Source of the DNA: Liolophura sinensis | Taxonomy: Eukaryota; Mollusca; Polyplacophora; Chitonida; Chitonidae | Direction: 5' to 3' | Length of the DNA stretch: 64,000 nucleotides | Assembly: GCF_032854445.1 (NCBI RefSeq) | Contig: NC_088300.1 | Span: forward strand, 32,905,608-32,969,607 | In this document: piece after piece, positions 42,001 through 55,400 of the stretch | How positions within the stretch are numbered: position 1 is the first letter of the stretch | Layout: every line of letters begins with the position of its first letter | The notes under the pieces: generated by a model | What the model was told of the DNA's origin: nothing | Seen by the model: the letters and a program-made list of their open reading frames with translations, nothing else | Database searches by the model: none | Position numbers and translations under genes: made by a program

Positions 42001-44240
42001 ACTCTTACTATCACACTCCACTCTCACGGTCACACTCCACCCTTACTGCCACAATCCAATTACACTCCACGCTTTCTGTGACACTCCACATGGTCACACT
42101 CCACACTTACTGCCACACTCCAATTACACACCACTCTTACTGTGAAACTCCACACTATCTCAATCTCACACTCCACTCTTACTGTCAGACTCCACACTTA
42201 CTATCAGACTCCACACTTACTGTCACACATCACACTTACTGTCGCATGCCACACTTACTCTCAGACACCAAACTTACTGTAACACACCAAACTTTCCATC
42301 ACATTCCACACTTACTGTAACACACCACACTTACTGTCACACGCCACACTATCAGTCTGCACACTTTACCATCATACTCCACACATTACTATCAGATTCC
42401 ACACATTACACTTACTGTCACACATCACACTTACTGTCGCACGCCACACATTACTATCAGACTCCACATTTACTGTCACACACCACACTTACAGTCATAC
42501 ATCACACTTACTGTTGCATGCCACACATTACTATCAGACTCCACATTTACTGTCACACACCACACTTACTGTCATACATCACACTTTCTGTCACACGCCA
42601 CACATTACTATCAGACTCCCCAGTTACTGTCACACACCAAACTTTCCATCACATTCCACACTTACTGTCACACACCACACAATCACACTCCACGCTTTCT
42701 GTCACACTCCACCCTTACTATTACACTCCACTCTTACGGTCACACGCCACACTTACTGCCACACTCCAGTTACACTCCACTCTTACTGTGACATCTCACA
42801 CTCCACACTGTCACACTTCACACTTATTATCACACTCCACTCCTACGGTCACACTCCACATTTACTGTCACATTCCACTCTTACTGTCACACTCCACACT
42901 GTCACACTTCACACCCGATGTGACACTCCACACTTATTGTCACACTCCACACTTACTGTCACACTCCAATTACACTCCACTCTTACTATCACACTCCACT
43001 CTCACGGTCACACTCCACCCTTACTGCCACAATCCAATTACACTCCACGCTTTCTGTGACACTCCACATGGTCACACTCCACACTTACTGCCACACTCCA
43101 ATTACACACCACTCTTACTGTGAAACTCCACACTATCTCAATCTCACACTCCACTCTTACTGTCAGACTCCACACTTACTATCAGACTCCACACTTACTG
43201 TCACACATCACACTTACTGTCGCATGCCACACTTACTCTCAGACACCAAACTTACTGTAACACACCAAACTTTCCATCACATTCCACACTTACTGTAACA
43301 CACCACACTTACTGTCACACGCCACACTATCAGTCTGCACACTTTACCATCATACTCCACACATTACTATCAGATTCCACACATTACACTTACTGTCACA
43401 CATCACACTTACTGTCGCACGCCACACATTACTATCAGACTCCACATTTACTGTCACACACCACACTTACAGTCATACATCACACTTACTGTTGCATGCC
43501 ACACATTACTATCAGACTCCACATTTACTGTCACACACCACACTTACTGTCATACATCACACTTTCTGTCACACGCCACACATTACTATCAGACTCCACA
43601 CTTACTGTCACACATTACAGTCATACATCACACTTACTGTCGCACGCCACACTTACTATCAGACTCCCCAGTTACTGGTACACACCAAACTTTCCATCAC
43701 ACTCCACACTTACTGTCACACACCACACAATCACACTCCACTCTTACTGTCACACTCCATCCTTACTATTACACTCTACTCTTACGGTCACACGCCACAC
43801 TTACTGCCACACTCCAGTTACACTCCACTCTTACTGTGACATCTCACACTCCACACCTATTATCACACTCCACTCCTACGGTCACACTTCACCCTTACTG
43901 CCACACTCCAATTACACTCCATGCTTACTGTGACACTCCACATGGTCACACTCTACTCTTACTGTCACACTCCAATTACACTCCACTCTTACTGTGACAC
44001 TCCAAATTTACTGCCACACTCCAATTATGCTCCACTCTTACTGTGACACGCCACACGTCACAATCCCACACTGTCACACTCCACTCTCATGGTCACATTC
44101 CACACTTACTGCCACACTCCAATTAACCACAAATCTTACTGTGAAACTCCATGCTATCTCAATCTCACACTGTCACACTCCACTCTTACTGTCAGACTCC
44201 ACACTTACTGCCACACTCCAATCACACTCCACGCCATCTT
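39085..44240 (+). repeat. 5.1-kb satellite, about 19-base period
   Basis: Units of CACACTTACTGTCACACAC type with many variants (TGTCATACATCACACTTAC, TGTCGCACGCCACACTTAC, TATCAGACTCCACACTTAC, ACCAAACTTTCCATCACAC, CTCCAATTACACTCCACTC). Almost no G on the plus strand. Because 19 is not a multiple of three and units lack stops in all plus frames, long overlapping frames (up to 270 codons of HTYCHTPHLLS type) arise by composition. The 41.6-43.6 kb part is a higher-order duplication. Confidence 0.97.
41630..43585 (+). repeat. 978-base higher-order duplication within the satellite
   Basis: The segment 41630-42607 is repeated at 42608-43585 with almost no differences; for example ATCAGACTCCCCAGTTACTG at 41633 and 42611, and ACTCCACATGGTCACACTCC about 42082 and 43060. 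Similarity of this kind over nearly 1 kb contrasts with the heavily variant 19-base units around it. Confidence 0.9.
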
Positions 44241-44449
44241 ACAGATCACAGGTAACAACATTCCTTGTAATTTGAGACATTACTTCTCTTGAAGCCGATA
44301 GGAAGAAACAACTCTTGTCCTCTTTACACATGTATTTGTCACCAGATTAACTGTTGGCAAACTGTGGAAACTTTAATCATATGAATGCTGATGACAAGGT
44401 TCACCGCATTTCCAGGTCCCATCCAATTATTTCTGATAATACAACTGTT

Positions 44450-44682
44450 TATGTTTTAATTATTTATTTGAGTGGTGTTTTGCATTGCACCCAAGAATAG
44501 GTTTAAATTCAATGTGTAGATATTATTTGACAACGCACATGAAGAAGATAATATAAACCCATTTCAGGCTTGGATATTTAACAATTACTGAACAGTTGAT
44601 TTATAGATTTAAAAACAAAATGCACACATCATTTGTAATGCATTGAGTAAAGGGTAAAACGTCAATCAGATAAATAAATCGT
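44450..44682. mobile_element. Two SINE family A tail fragments
   Basis: 44456-44500 (minus): TTTATTTGAGTGGTGTTTTG, CACCCAAGAATA. 44641-44682 (plus): ATTGAGTAAAGGGTAAAACG, TCAATCAGATAAATAAAT. They flank 140 bases of unrelated sequence at the right edge of the satellite. Confidence 0.45.
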
Positions 44683-44779
44683 AGTGCATGGCTGTGCGCT
44701 CCAAGGTCGATGAAGGTAACCACCTATATAAAATAAACGATCAGTGAAAACAATGCCCAAATTTTGCTTTAAGATGAAG

Positions 44780-44785
44780 TTTATT
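44780..44785 (-). promoter_or_regulatory. Candidate distal polyadenylation signal of CRIM1
   Basis: Minus-strand AATAAA (TTTATT on plus). It is one of several between here and the stop codon at 49030; this is the most distal before the satellite. Confidence 0.25.
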
Positions 44786-47700
44786 GTGCTGCTATGATCT
44801 TTAATACATAGACTTGTTTAAAGCACAAAAATGTAATGTAAATATAAGAAGACCACTTGTTAGACAAGGCGAGACAGTGAAATAACGAAAGCAACACATG
44901 GTCCAGAAAGCGTAAATCACCAAGAGTCAATCAGTATCGCTAAGGCTCCATAACACCAGCCACTTAGTCGATGGTGGTATCCTGAACATGGAGAAACAAA
45001 CTGTGTTGGCATAAGTGCGAAAGGATCAGCAAGTTCTAGAAGATTCCTGCAATATCTAACCAACTGGAACTCCAGAATTCATGCTGGCGCGTGATCCTTT
45101 CAATAACCTTTGCTTAGCAAAAGTATCTTGCCTTTGAACGAGTAAAATAAAAATAAAGAACCGTTTGCATGTAACATATAGCCCAGGCAACAAATTTATA
45201 CACCATTCGCGATGAAATTGTTCACATAATAAGTACTTATTGGCTGTTTACAAATTATCATTACAAAGAACCAAATTTGGTTTGAGTCGAATACAAGTAA
45301 ACCAAAGTGTAAAACCTATGTACAAAATCTGACAAATAAATGTGCAAGAGGAAACAAGGAGAAATTTCCCATCGTGGCTTTGTTCAAATGGCCCCACGTA
45401 CATAGACCCAAATCATAGTTAAGCTATTACACTGAAAAAAAACCCCAAAACTGCAAAGCCAATGAAATCAAATGTATCAGTTGTTGAGTAACTTGTGAGA
45501 TTACACATGATTCAAACTTTCCAATTTGATAGATTCACTTCTCAGGTAAACATCTTGTAGAAGATGTTTAAAAAAAACCAAAAAAAAAAAAAAAAAAACA
45601 CACTTCAATGAAAACAATTCTTGATTACTTGATTAGAAGCAATAACAGAAACCAGCACTTGAATATTTTCTAGTAATGAAAATTCTTGTAAAAGATTTGA
45701 AATCTTTGGTCAATATTAATAGAAATAGTTGAAAACCAGAGGCTGTCCCAATCAAAAATTGCAAGAAATGAAGGAAATTTTTTATCAAGCCTTTAAAGGG
45801 GCCACTTTGTTAACATCCTGATAAATAAGGCAATTTTAAAATGTTGAGATGGATTAAAACTGAACAATCTTTCTTTTCCAGCACACTTCCTTAAACGCAC
45901 ATTGCAGTAGCCATTATACCCAAAACTGTATGACTTCATATATAATTAATCTCGAAAACAGACATTTTCTAAAAATCTACCATCAATAATCCAAATCCAA
46001 TTTTTTCCTAAAAATAAATTTTACTAATATGCAAAAATACACATATGCCTTCTCTAGAAGGTAAAAATATGGTTCAGAGTCGTTCACCGCTAAAATCGAT
46101 TTATACTTAAGCTTTTTGCTGTGAAATTTGACCATGATATTTAAGATGGTACTTGGTGATTGAAAATCAACAAGATACCAAACTACATGTACATTTGAGG
46201 ATAAAATACCACGGACTGGTTATTCAGCAACCTTAAATCACATATCGCTGTTGTTTTTTTCCACACAGCACCAAATTTAAAAAAAAATTCCATCAATAAA
46301 TTCTAGGTTAAAGTTTTTGTATTCCAGAGATGTTTATACGGAATGAAGGTTACAACAACAACAACAACAACAAACAACCAGATTCAACAGCAATAAACAC
46401 TTCTCTAGTTATTCGCAAAAACCATGTACCAAAATATACATCTATTCCCGTTTTCTTGGAGTAGTAAACATTACATCAACCTTGTGCGACCAGGACACAA
46501 AACATAACAACAATCAACCCTGTCAAGTTGGGTGAAACAACCATGGCTCTTTGATTTCCATTTGCACAGCAAACAATGCATATATCCCATCAACTTAGCA
46601 CTTCAAATATATCATCAACAATAAAGGTTTCAAGGCGGTTTTAAGAAAAAAAGAAACTTCATTTTGAAGACAAGAATTTTTCAACAGACAGCCCTTTTTT
46701 TGTAAAATAACATTACAAAAAAAAACTGCCAACAGTACCTGGATGTTTGAAATGTTCAGAAAGTGCTTTTTCAGTGATAAGACAGTTTACAGGCCAGAAA
46801 ATGGAACTTTAACCTTATGGGGCTCTGATTCTGCGCAATACCAAGAGTCTACGAAGAGTTTAAATTTCTTTTAATACAAGTACCAAAAATGCATGCAGAT
46901 TTTTTGGAGTATTATCAAATTTATGGCATGATCTGCAGGATTAATATAAAAGTATAAAACTTTTGGAGGTTTAAATCATTAGTGACAACCTTGCTGTGGT
47001 TTTATCAGTTCTTCCATTTTGCTACTCTGTGAGAAAAAAAAAATCATCAATTCAATTGTTTCTGTCAATTCTAAAGGGTTCGACCTGGACCATTTCTCCT
47101 GCTAGTGGTAAATGTATTCATCCCCACAATATCTGTGTATGAGACAGTTAAAGTATACAATTACCATGAGCCTCTGCTACATGAAATCTTTTCAGCCAAT
47201 GGCTGCACAGATGGAATGGGCTCCTGTACAACTATTTAAGCACTTGTATAGCTATTTTGTTACTATCAACCTACTGTAAAATTTTCACCTAAAGTTTAGC
47301 ACTTTTCAAATTACACACTTTGCTTAATTCTAATTTATTCATCGACCCTACGGGGCCACTTAAGAGTTTTCTGTGATGTCGGATTAATTTGTACTCAGAG
47401 GAACTTTAGTGTTGGTATCAAAAGTATCATTTTATGGTCTTTACACGTAAAGTGCATTTTTACACACCAAGCTTAAGGTGAAATACAGTAAATTTTAACC
47501 ATATTAAGTTATAAATTACTTACTGTCAGATTCTCATGTAGTCTGCTTACAAGTCAACTGCATAATCACTGCTGAAGAATAATAATCAAGATGTGCCAAA
47601 TATAGAAACAACACTAACTGTCTGTGTCATGGGTTGAACATTTTTTTTCAAAACTCCGGTTTTTGAATTTCAATCTCTTCAAACATCTGTGTCATTTCAA

Positions 47701-49029
47701 TCACAAAACAGATCTGATATGCACATATATGGGAGTATGTACAGCACGACTGACAAACATCCACATGCAGCTACATGTAGACATAACCTTATGATAACAT
47801 GGTGATATATACTTACATTTTTTAACGTATATTTATATATATATATGTCCATAAAATACCTAATAAACAAGACTTGCTAACCTATCAATTTCAGTTTGTT
47901 ACACAAACCCTCCCTGAATCATCAAGTAGTTTGGAAATGAATCACTTGAAAAACCATTTGATTGACCTCAAAACTGCACTACATGTAGAGCTTATGTCAC
48001 ACCTGGCCTGTTGGCCACGAAATATATGAAGATACATACGTATACATAAATTCATCTAATCAACGACCACAACACAATTCACAAACATGCCAACAGAAAT
48101 GTAAAAAAAAAAACAAAAAAAAAAAACAGTACATTTAATATCGCTAAAGGAACTTATTCAATTTTAGCACTGCCACCTTTAATATATTAAAGAAATGGTA
48201 AGTAAAAAGGTATTATACACAGTTCATATTATACAATGTATGTAGGAGATACTATTGATAAAACTGTCCAAAAACACATATGAAGAAGCTTAGCAATACG
48301 GGCTGAAGTCACAAGTCTGGTTCACCTACACACAGAAATGGAATGACCTGTATCCACGACAACCAAAGACAGTGGCTGTGGCCCCTATTTCCAAGCTTAG
48401 GCTATGCTGGCAGTCACCTACACAGAGATTGCTTCTTCTCCATAATTCCATCAGTCCTTTTCAAAATCATGCCATCCTGACAGGCACACATCTGCTGTAC
48501 TCCAATGTCCAGTGGATTTGTCTTGACAAAGAAGTGCTGACAGAGAACTACCTCTCTAGGAGTCCACATCTGCCATATACTTTCGGTACTCGGCTAGATA
48601 ACTTAGCCAATTTAGCAAAATACTGTTCAATGCCAATAGCGTGACATACATGCATGGTATTGGTACAGGTTTTCAGAAATGCTTCTTGTGTCGAAGGTAG
48701 CAACTACTGGTGGAGCATCAAATTCAACATCTACCTGAAAGCAAGTCGGTTCTATGCAGCCATCATGACCTGTTCATGGTAGACTTGAGAAGCACCTGCA
48801 GTTATCTAATTCACAACACTGGACATTTACATAATACAATCAATATGACAAGAACATTTTGAGAATGAACTGTTCTTCAACCATGAAGAGTAGGCTGTCC
48901 AGTCGATCACTTTCTGTCCTAGGCCACCATGGCTAGGCTTAACATTCTAAACCATCCAGCTCTGCTTGTCCCGGTCTGCTTGACTCCATTACACCAGCGA
49001 CCAATGACAGCAGCTGTCCTCTGGACGCG
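44786..49029 (-). other. CRIM1 3' UTR and downstream DNA
   Basis: AT-rich, no coding frame supported (the open frame at 48372-48644 plus is antisense to the UTR). Contains a run of about 18 A at 45581, (CAA)n at about 46350-46376 and A-rich runs at about 48101-48126. Where the transcript ends cannot be read from sequence alone. Confidence 0.4.
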
Positions 49030-49478
49030 TTACGCATTATTATAGGTTTCGTACAGCAGCTTGTTGGGAAGCTCTGGCATTGTCCCACACACCAGTTTAC
49101 TCCATATCACATCGTCTTCCTCTGTGGGCAACAGTGATTTTTCCTGCTCCTCACCTGGCTTTCCCATCATGTCTTTGTTAGATGTCAAAGGTGTGATCTC
49201 TGAAGGCATTTTCCCACAGTTCAAAGATTTAGAATGTAAGGAGGGCTCGAAGAGGAAGGGCATGGCCCCCTGCAGGTCAAGGTTGGTGGACTTGGGGCGG
49301 ATCTTGATGTCCGTCAGCATGTTGTGATCCATCTTTGTCTTGAAGGTGCCTGTGCGTCGTTGTCGCATGACAACGTAGACTAAGACAACGATAAGGAAGA
49401 GGAAGATGAAGACAATGATAGCGAGGACAGCTGTAGCCACCAGGTAGTTCTTCTTCTCTGGACTCTTCTCTATCGGTC
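49030..49478 (-). CDS. CRIM1: CRIM1 last coding exon: membrane helix and cytoplasmic tail
   Basis: Acceptor TTTCTGTCCAG|. PIEKSPEKK, then a 25-residue hydrophobic helix (VATAVLAIIVFIFLFLIVVL), stop-transfer RQRR, and a tail with TKMDHNMLTDIKIRPKSTNL, an acidic dileucine-like EEQEKSLLP, and a C-terminal YETYNNA. Stop at 49030-49032. Confidence 0.93.
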
Positions 49479-52400
49479 CTGGACAGAAAAAGTACATGTT
49501 TAGTTCAATGTCTGCAGATCTAAGGTACAAGTCATCTATAGTTACCCTTAAAATTTAGCGTTTTTGGCTGCGACTAAGTATGTTGGTGTGTTTGTTGTTT
49601 GACTGTTTGATCAGTTGATTCTTTTTCAATCTCCTTTTTTAACATGGGCCATTCACTCACCATGGGGCCTGACATGCCTGAGTGCAATCAACACAAAATC
49701 CTATAAAGGGAATGTCTTAGATATTGCCAATTTCAGCTTGTTTTCAGACACGAAAATTGTGTTTTTCCACGATACTGTAATTAATCCCTGTCATTCAGTT
49801 CATGATGGGTCTTCTTCAATCGAGAAGCTGACTTTAACAACAAAGGTATATCAACACATAAAGGCAACTGCTGTGTTCTTGACATGCATGAGATTGACCA
49901 ATCCACAATTATCTTTAACACTGAAACTTCACAATATGTACAGGTCTTCTAAAGTCCCGAACATAACACTTCCGCTAAATACAAGAACTTCAATGCGAGC
50001 AGTGATAACAGAAGAGGAAAGAAAGACTACAGCCACAGTTCCATTAAGAACTGAGTTTGGCAAATAAAAGAGAAATGGAAGGTAAAACCAGTGCAGCAAC
50101 GCCAGTTTGATATTTGGTAAATGCTCACACTTAACCGGTGAAATATAATTCTACAAATAAACTTCCAAGAAGTCCTCTAAGTTTGATTGGCAGCCAGACA
50201 AAGGCCATATCACTACAAAAAGCATTTTTGTTTCATTACCTTTTTTAAAATTTTGCTCAAAAGGCCATAACACAACACATGCCATTGACAAATAAACTGA
50301 ATTCAGGTCACAAAAACATAGCAGGGTCTTGTGCAGCTAAAACAACATAAAAGTATCAAACTGAACCATGTGTACTAACAATTTGGGTGACCCCAACATC
50401 AGACTCTGCGACCCCATTCATGTTTACACATGTGGGGGTGATCCTACATTCCACCATGGAGTGGGAGTGATATACTGGCCTAGGGCAACTGGCACCTTAC
50501 TTCACACACAATCTAACCCAAATTTACTCAACTGGGACAAAGATACACCAAAATCTGGTTGGTACAGATAGCATGAGGGGTGCATCAAGAATTATTTAGC
50601 AAGAAATTGGTCTGACATTTAAATATCAAACCAAACTTCGACCTTACTGTTGATTTTTCAAATAACCATAACCAAAAACAAGAGTGGAAGAGAATTAACC
50701 ATTTTCTGTTCTTTTCAGTGATTATTAAAAGACTTTGAAAAGCTGTCACTTTATTACAATCTTAGCTTCTGTAACAAGAGTTAAGCCACTTGCCAAGGCA
50801 ACCTGGCATAGTCATCAAAGATCGTCTAACTGTGCCATCTATGGGACGAAGCACACAAGAAAACTACTGCTGCTGATTTATGGAAAACAATTATCCTATT
50901 AAAAGTATCGTTAAAATATCATCACCATAAACGCAGGTGCGTAAATATACAGAAACCACTTCTGATGAGACTAGTAAAGTATCTGAACAACACAGAAGCT
51001 CTTTTTTTTTCTTTGTTTATTTTTATACTGGAAACCTCATTTATGTATGGTTATACCCCAGCCAGAGCTTCTTGAAATATGTGTGTCTGGATGTTTTCCA
51101 GTTTTTTTTTCTCCCTTTCTTACACAGATATCTTTTGGTCCATACATTTTTGCTAGTCACTTTGTCAAGCTTAGTAATGGATAGGTGTTGCTTTAACCAA
51201 AACTTCAATGACTGAAAGATGCATTTCTGTGCAAAGGAGAACAGTCTTCATAACAATATACTGCACTTGACCTGAATTTTGCAATGGTACAAAAGTGATA
51301 AAATATTACTTGTATTACACTTGTTTTTTTTTCCAGCAGGGTCTCCTCTTACATGTGTAAGCATCTTAAGAAACAAATCTCCAAATAAGTCCAAATGACA
51401 TGGACAAAATTGAATTTAGGTCCAAATACAATAATATTTATTATTGGCTTTTGTCTTTAATAAAATCCTGTGTATGTTAAGATAACCAATATCTACCTCA
51501 AATTCCAGTGCTGGTATAAGTGCACCAACACCACAACCATATGTTCACTCTTCAGTGCATGAAGGGGAGATTGTCAAGGTGCTACTGGACATTTTCCATA
51601 GAGCAGCTTTCACTGAGAAGTAATTATCACCAGAAAGCTCAATTCCTGGACACTTTCGATGTACTGCACCTAGACTTGTAATTTACTTGATGATGATTAT
51701 CAGTAAAAAAAAAAAAAAAACTTTGCATGCATGTGACTCAACGTTGTGGTATTTTTGTCTGGGCTCTGCCAACAAACCTGAATCAGAGGGGTCGTAAAAA
51801 AATTCCAGATCTTCATAAGCTCACCTCAACATACATCTTTGCTCTAAATCTGTTTTTTCCTCTCAGCACTGTTGGCACGGATACATGTAACCCTGTTAAA
51901 CTTCCTGCTAGTTTCTTTATGTCATTTACAGGACAGACGCTTAAATACGTAAACCCAGTAGAAAAAAATTAATTAAGGTAAAACATGTTAATAATCTTGA
52001 CAGGGATAGTACAGAGTCAACCCAGTAATCTTGTTAATGCTACTTCACATGAAAAAAAAAAATAACAAACACATTTCTGCACAAATACACGTTCAACAGT
52101 TCAAATACCAGTAATTGGAAATATAGTTGAAGTACCAGTATTACTTTGTGTTTACTTAAGAATTCCTAAGAATCAAACAAATTCTTAAGTTACCTGAACC
52201 AGGAAACATTAAATGTGGACCAGTTTTAAGTGATTTTCATTTTATCTGCTGTGGTGTTTCTCCGTGCAACTCAATCTCAACGAATGTGAAACCAGTGAGC
52301 CTGAGTCACATCTACACACAGAATTGAAAAAGCCAAAGCACATGCATACAAAATAAGCCCTAACAGTTGTTTGTACTGCCCACATACACTTTTTGTATCA

Positions 52401-55400
52401 CTACTAAAGTACATTACCATGAAACCAAGAAGATGTTTGTCAGAACTGTCTAAATTACTTCTACATGCATAGCACACAATTTCAACAAATTCCACATCCC
52501 TTCTTTACCTGTACATCCTTCACATTTCTTCCTAATTAAAATCCCAAGACGAGAATACTCCTTGTGATAACTGACCATTAACTTGCAGTGTGTATTAAGA
52601 TATAAGTCAATTTATATCCTGCGATTCAATTCTTGTTATACACAGGCAGAAGGGCAAGGATCAACAGGTAAAATACATATAACCATGCAAAACAACCCTG
52701 CATCAACCCACAAGTCAGCCACTAGTTTGCCTTCAGTCTGCCTGTAGACTGATTCGAGAACACTGAAACAACGCTCCTGAAACCCCAATAATGTGCTACA
52801 GCAATAGTCCATCCCTTAAGGTCTCACATGGGATAGACAAACCCTGACAATGTGCTACAGCAATAGTCCATCCCTTAAGGTCTCTCATGGGATAGACAAA
52901 CCCTGACAATATGCTACAACAATAGTCCATCCCTTAAGGTCTCACATGCGATAGACAAACCCTGGCCATATGCTACAGCAATAGTCCATCCTTTAAGGTC
53001 TCACATGGGATCAACAAATAACTGTGGAATGTTGGGCACCTGCACCAAGAATGTTTTTGGTGAGCTAGCACCGCGCCACTGAAAGCAGCATGGCTGGTAA
53101 GCTTACTCTGTATACTATCATCTCCAAGCAAAAGAAATGTTACAAGGAGCAAATAAGTAAGCACTGCATGACTATCATTCAAATATGTCAGCATTGACAA
53201 GAATCTAATCAGTAAGCACTGACTACAAATCAAATCACTAAGCACTGACAACAAATCAAATCAGTTAGCACTGTACGACTATCATTCAAATCCGTCAGCA
53301 CCGACAAGAAATCTAATCAGTAGGCACTGACTGCAAATCAAATCAGTAAGCACTGATTACCAATCAAATCAGTAAGCACTGACTATGACTACCAACTTGG
53401 TATATATGGTTTTTGTACTGCACATACCTTCGTCCTTGTCTGGATCCAGCTGATCCGGTGGATGATTAGCTGGTGGAGGGACAAGACCATCATCTCTTGC
53501 AGGGAACGTATACGTAGTGTTATCTGAAATATGTGGATCTTCAATGAATATTGTGCAAGGGGACAAACCATTTTTAAAACAAGGGTTAAAGTGAAAGAAA
53601 ACAACCCAGTGTTACGAGAAACCTGGGTTACATTTGAGTATCTTGAACATGTAAATGTATGCAGAAGAAACCCATCATGACCTCAATGATCAAAATTGTC
53701 TATAATTTCTATTTTCTAAAATAGGACTCAAGAATAATTGAAAGTAACTGAAACTCAAAGTCCTGATTCTTCTAACTCCATTCCTTACATTATAAATAAG
53801 AGCGTTGGTGCCGTAACTGAATGTACCTGTACAAGTTTATAATTTGACACTTGGCATTTAATCCAAATTGCAGATTGGAAAAAGGAGTTAAAACATGGTG
53901 ACTTACTGAGGCAGACAGGGCAGCACTCTGTGGGTTGTTTGACACGTACGGTGCAGTGTAAGACAGGACAGACGGTACTCTGGCAGGACACTTCCCCATC
54001 CTTACACTGACAGATGGTGCAGTTGTCCTCCTGCCACTGCTCACCGGCACTGAACTGGACACCATGGTGTGTGCACAGAGCATTAACTTTACCCTCTGAA
54101 ATTGGACACCACAGTGTAATTATTCAACACATGGGTTTTAGAGCTTTTCAGTGAGCGTGAAAAATAAATCTGATGTATATTTGCAGCATAGGCACCAATG
54201 TACAGGTCATGTTCTTGAAAAACTACGGACAGCATCGGAGCCCATCATCATGAACATTACTTGCGGATATTTTTCACACAGCATACATGTACAGGCGAGA
54301 TTCTATATCACTTCACTTCATCACATGAACAGATTTCACCAGAAGTAAACCTGAAAATCTTTCCTTTTACAAAACTATTGGCTACAAATATGTATCTATT
54401 TTGTTCCATGCCAATAGTAGTTTTCAGCATGGCCCCTGACTATGAGATTTTTCAGCCATAAACAGACTCATGCAATATGTCAGAAAATTACCTACATGTA
54501 TCTTAAAAATTGCCTTAGGCGGTTGAAGTGGAATACAATAAGATTATATTTGTTAAAAGCTCTCAATTTAGGTACATAATTTAAATAAATAGAATCTGAA
54601 TACCCAGAGTAAACCATCGTCTCACCCCAATTAGCTAGGAAACCTCCTGATGTACGCCACAGCGGCTCAAAACCGTGTAAACTGGATTCAAGTCAAGCAG
54701 TTATATCCTGATCAGAGGCAGATCACGCAGCTGCATCATCATTAAGACCAACACTTTAGCTCACTGAGCCACTGAGGTCCTCATGAACAGTTAAAATAAA
54801 ATCCTAAATGAGGTAAATTGCCAAGAGGCTGCACTTCACTAGCTAAGTGTGACCATTTGACAACCATCACAGTTTTGTCACTGCTCTGGTTTTTCTCTCA
54901 ATGCTGTTGTCTGTTATTTATATTGACATGAATTTAAGAGAATATATATATTCAAAGAGTCTTACCGAGACAGCTGGGGCAGCACTGTCCCTTCTTAAGG
55001 ACAGGTTTATCACAGGTTGCTGGGGGACAGGTCTGGGAGAAACAGTGGACCTGACCCCGCTTACACACACAGCCTTGACACAAAGTCGGCTGCCACACGT
55101 CCCCGTGGCTATAAACGGTCCCTGATGGGGAGGTACATTTTCCCAGACCAGGGGTGAGCTCGGTTGGAATGTTAATCCCACCTGCGAAGACAAAAGTATA
55201 CATGTACACATGTATGTGTAGTTCTCAGAGTTCCATTACACATAAACATGCATGAAAACACGACTCTGCCCATGGATTTGAAAATGTGGATCTGAAAAGA
55301 ACTTATTTATTTGATTAGTATTTCACGTCGTATTCAAGAATATTTCACTTATAAGACGACGGCCAACATTATGATGGGAGAAAACAATGGGAGGGGAAAC

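Noticed and set aside
39085-44240. CRISPR-like array
   Set aside because: No alternation of constant repeats with unique spacers; it is a continuous degenerate satellite in an animal genome.
39065-44292. Long overlapping plus-strand open frames (up to 270 codons) rich in His, Thr, Tyr and Leu
   Set aside because: They follow from a stop-free 19-base tandem unit read in all three frames; no start context, splice sites or domain. Not a repetitive protein gene on present evidence.
49615-50067. 150-codon plus-strand frame in the CRIM1 last intron
   Set aside because: No recognisable domain, no splice context, biased composition; probably chance.
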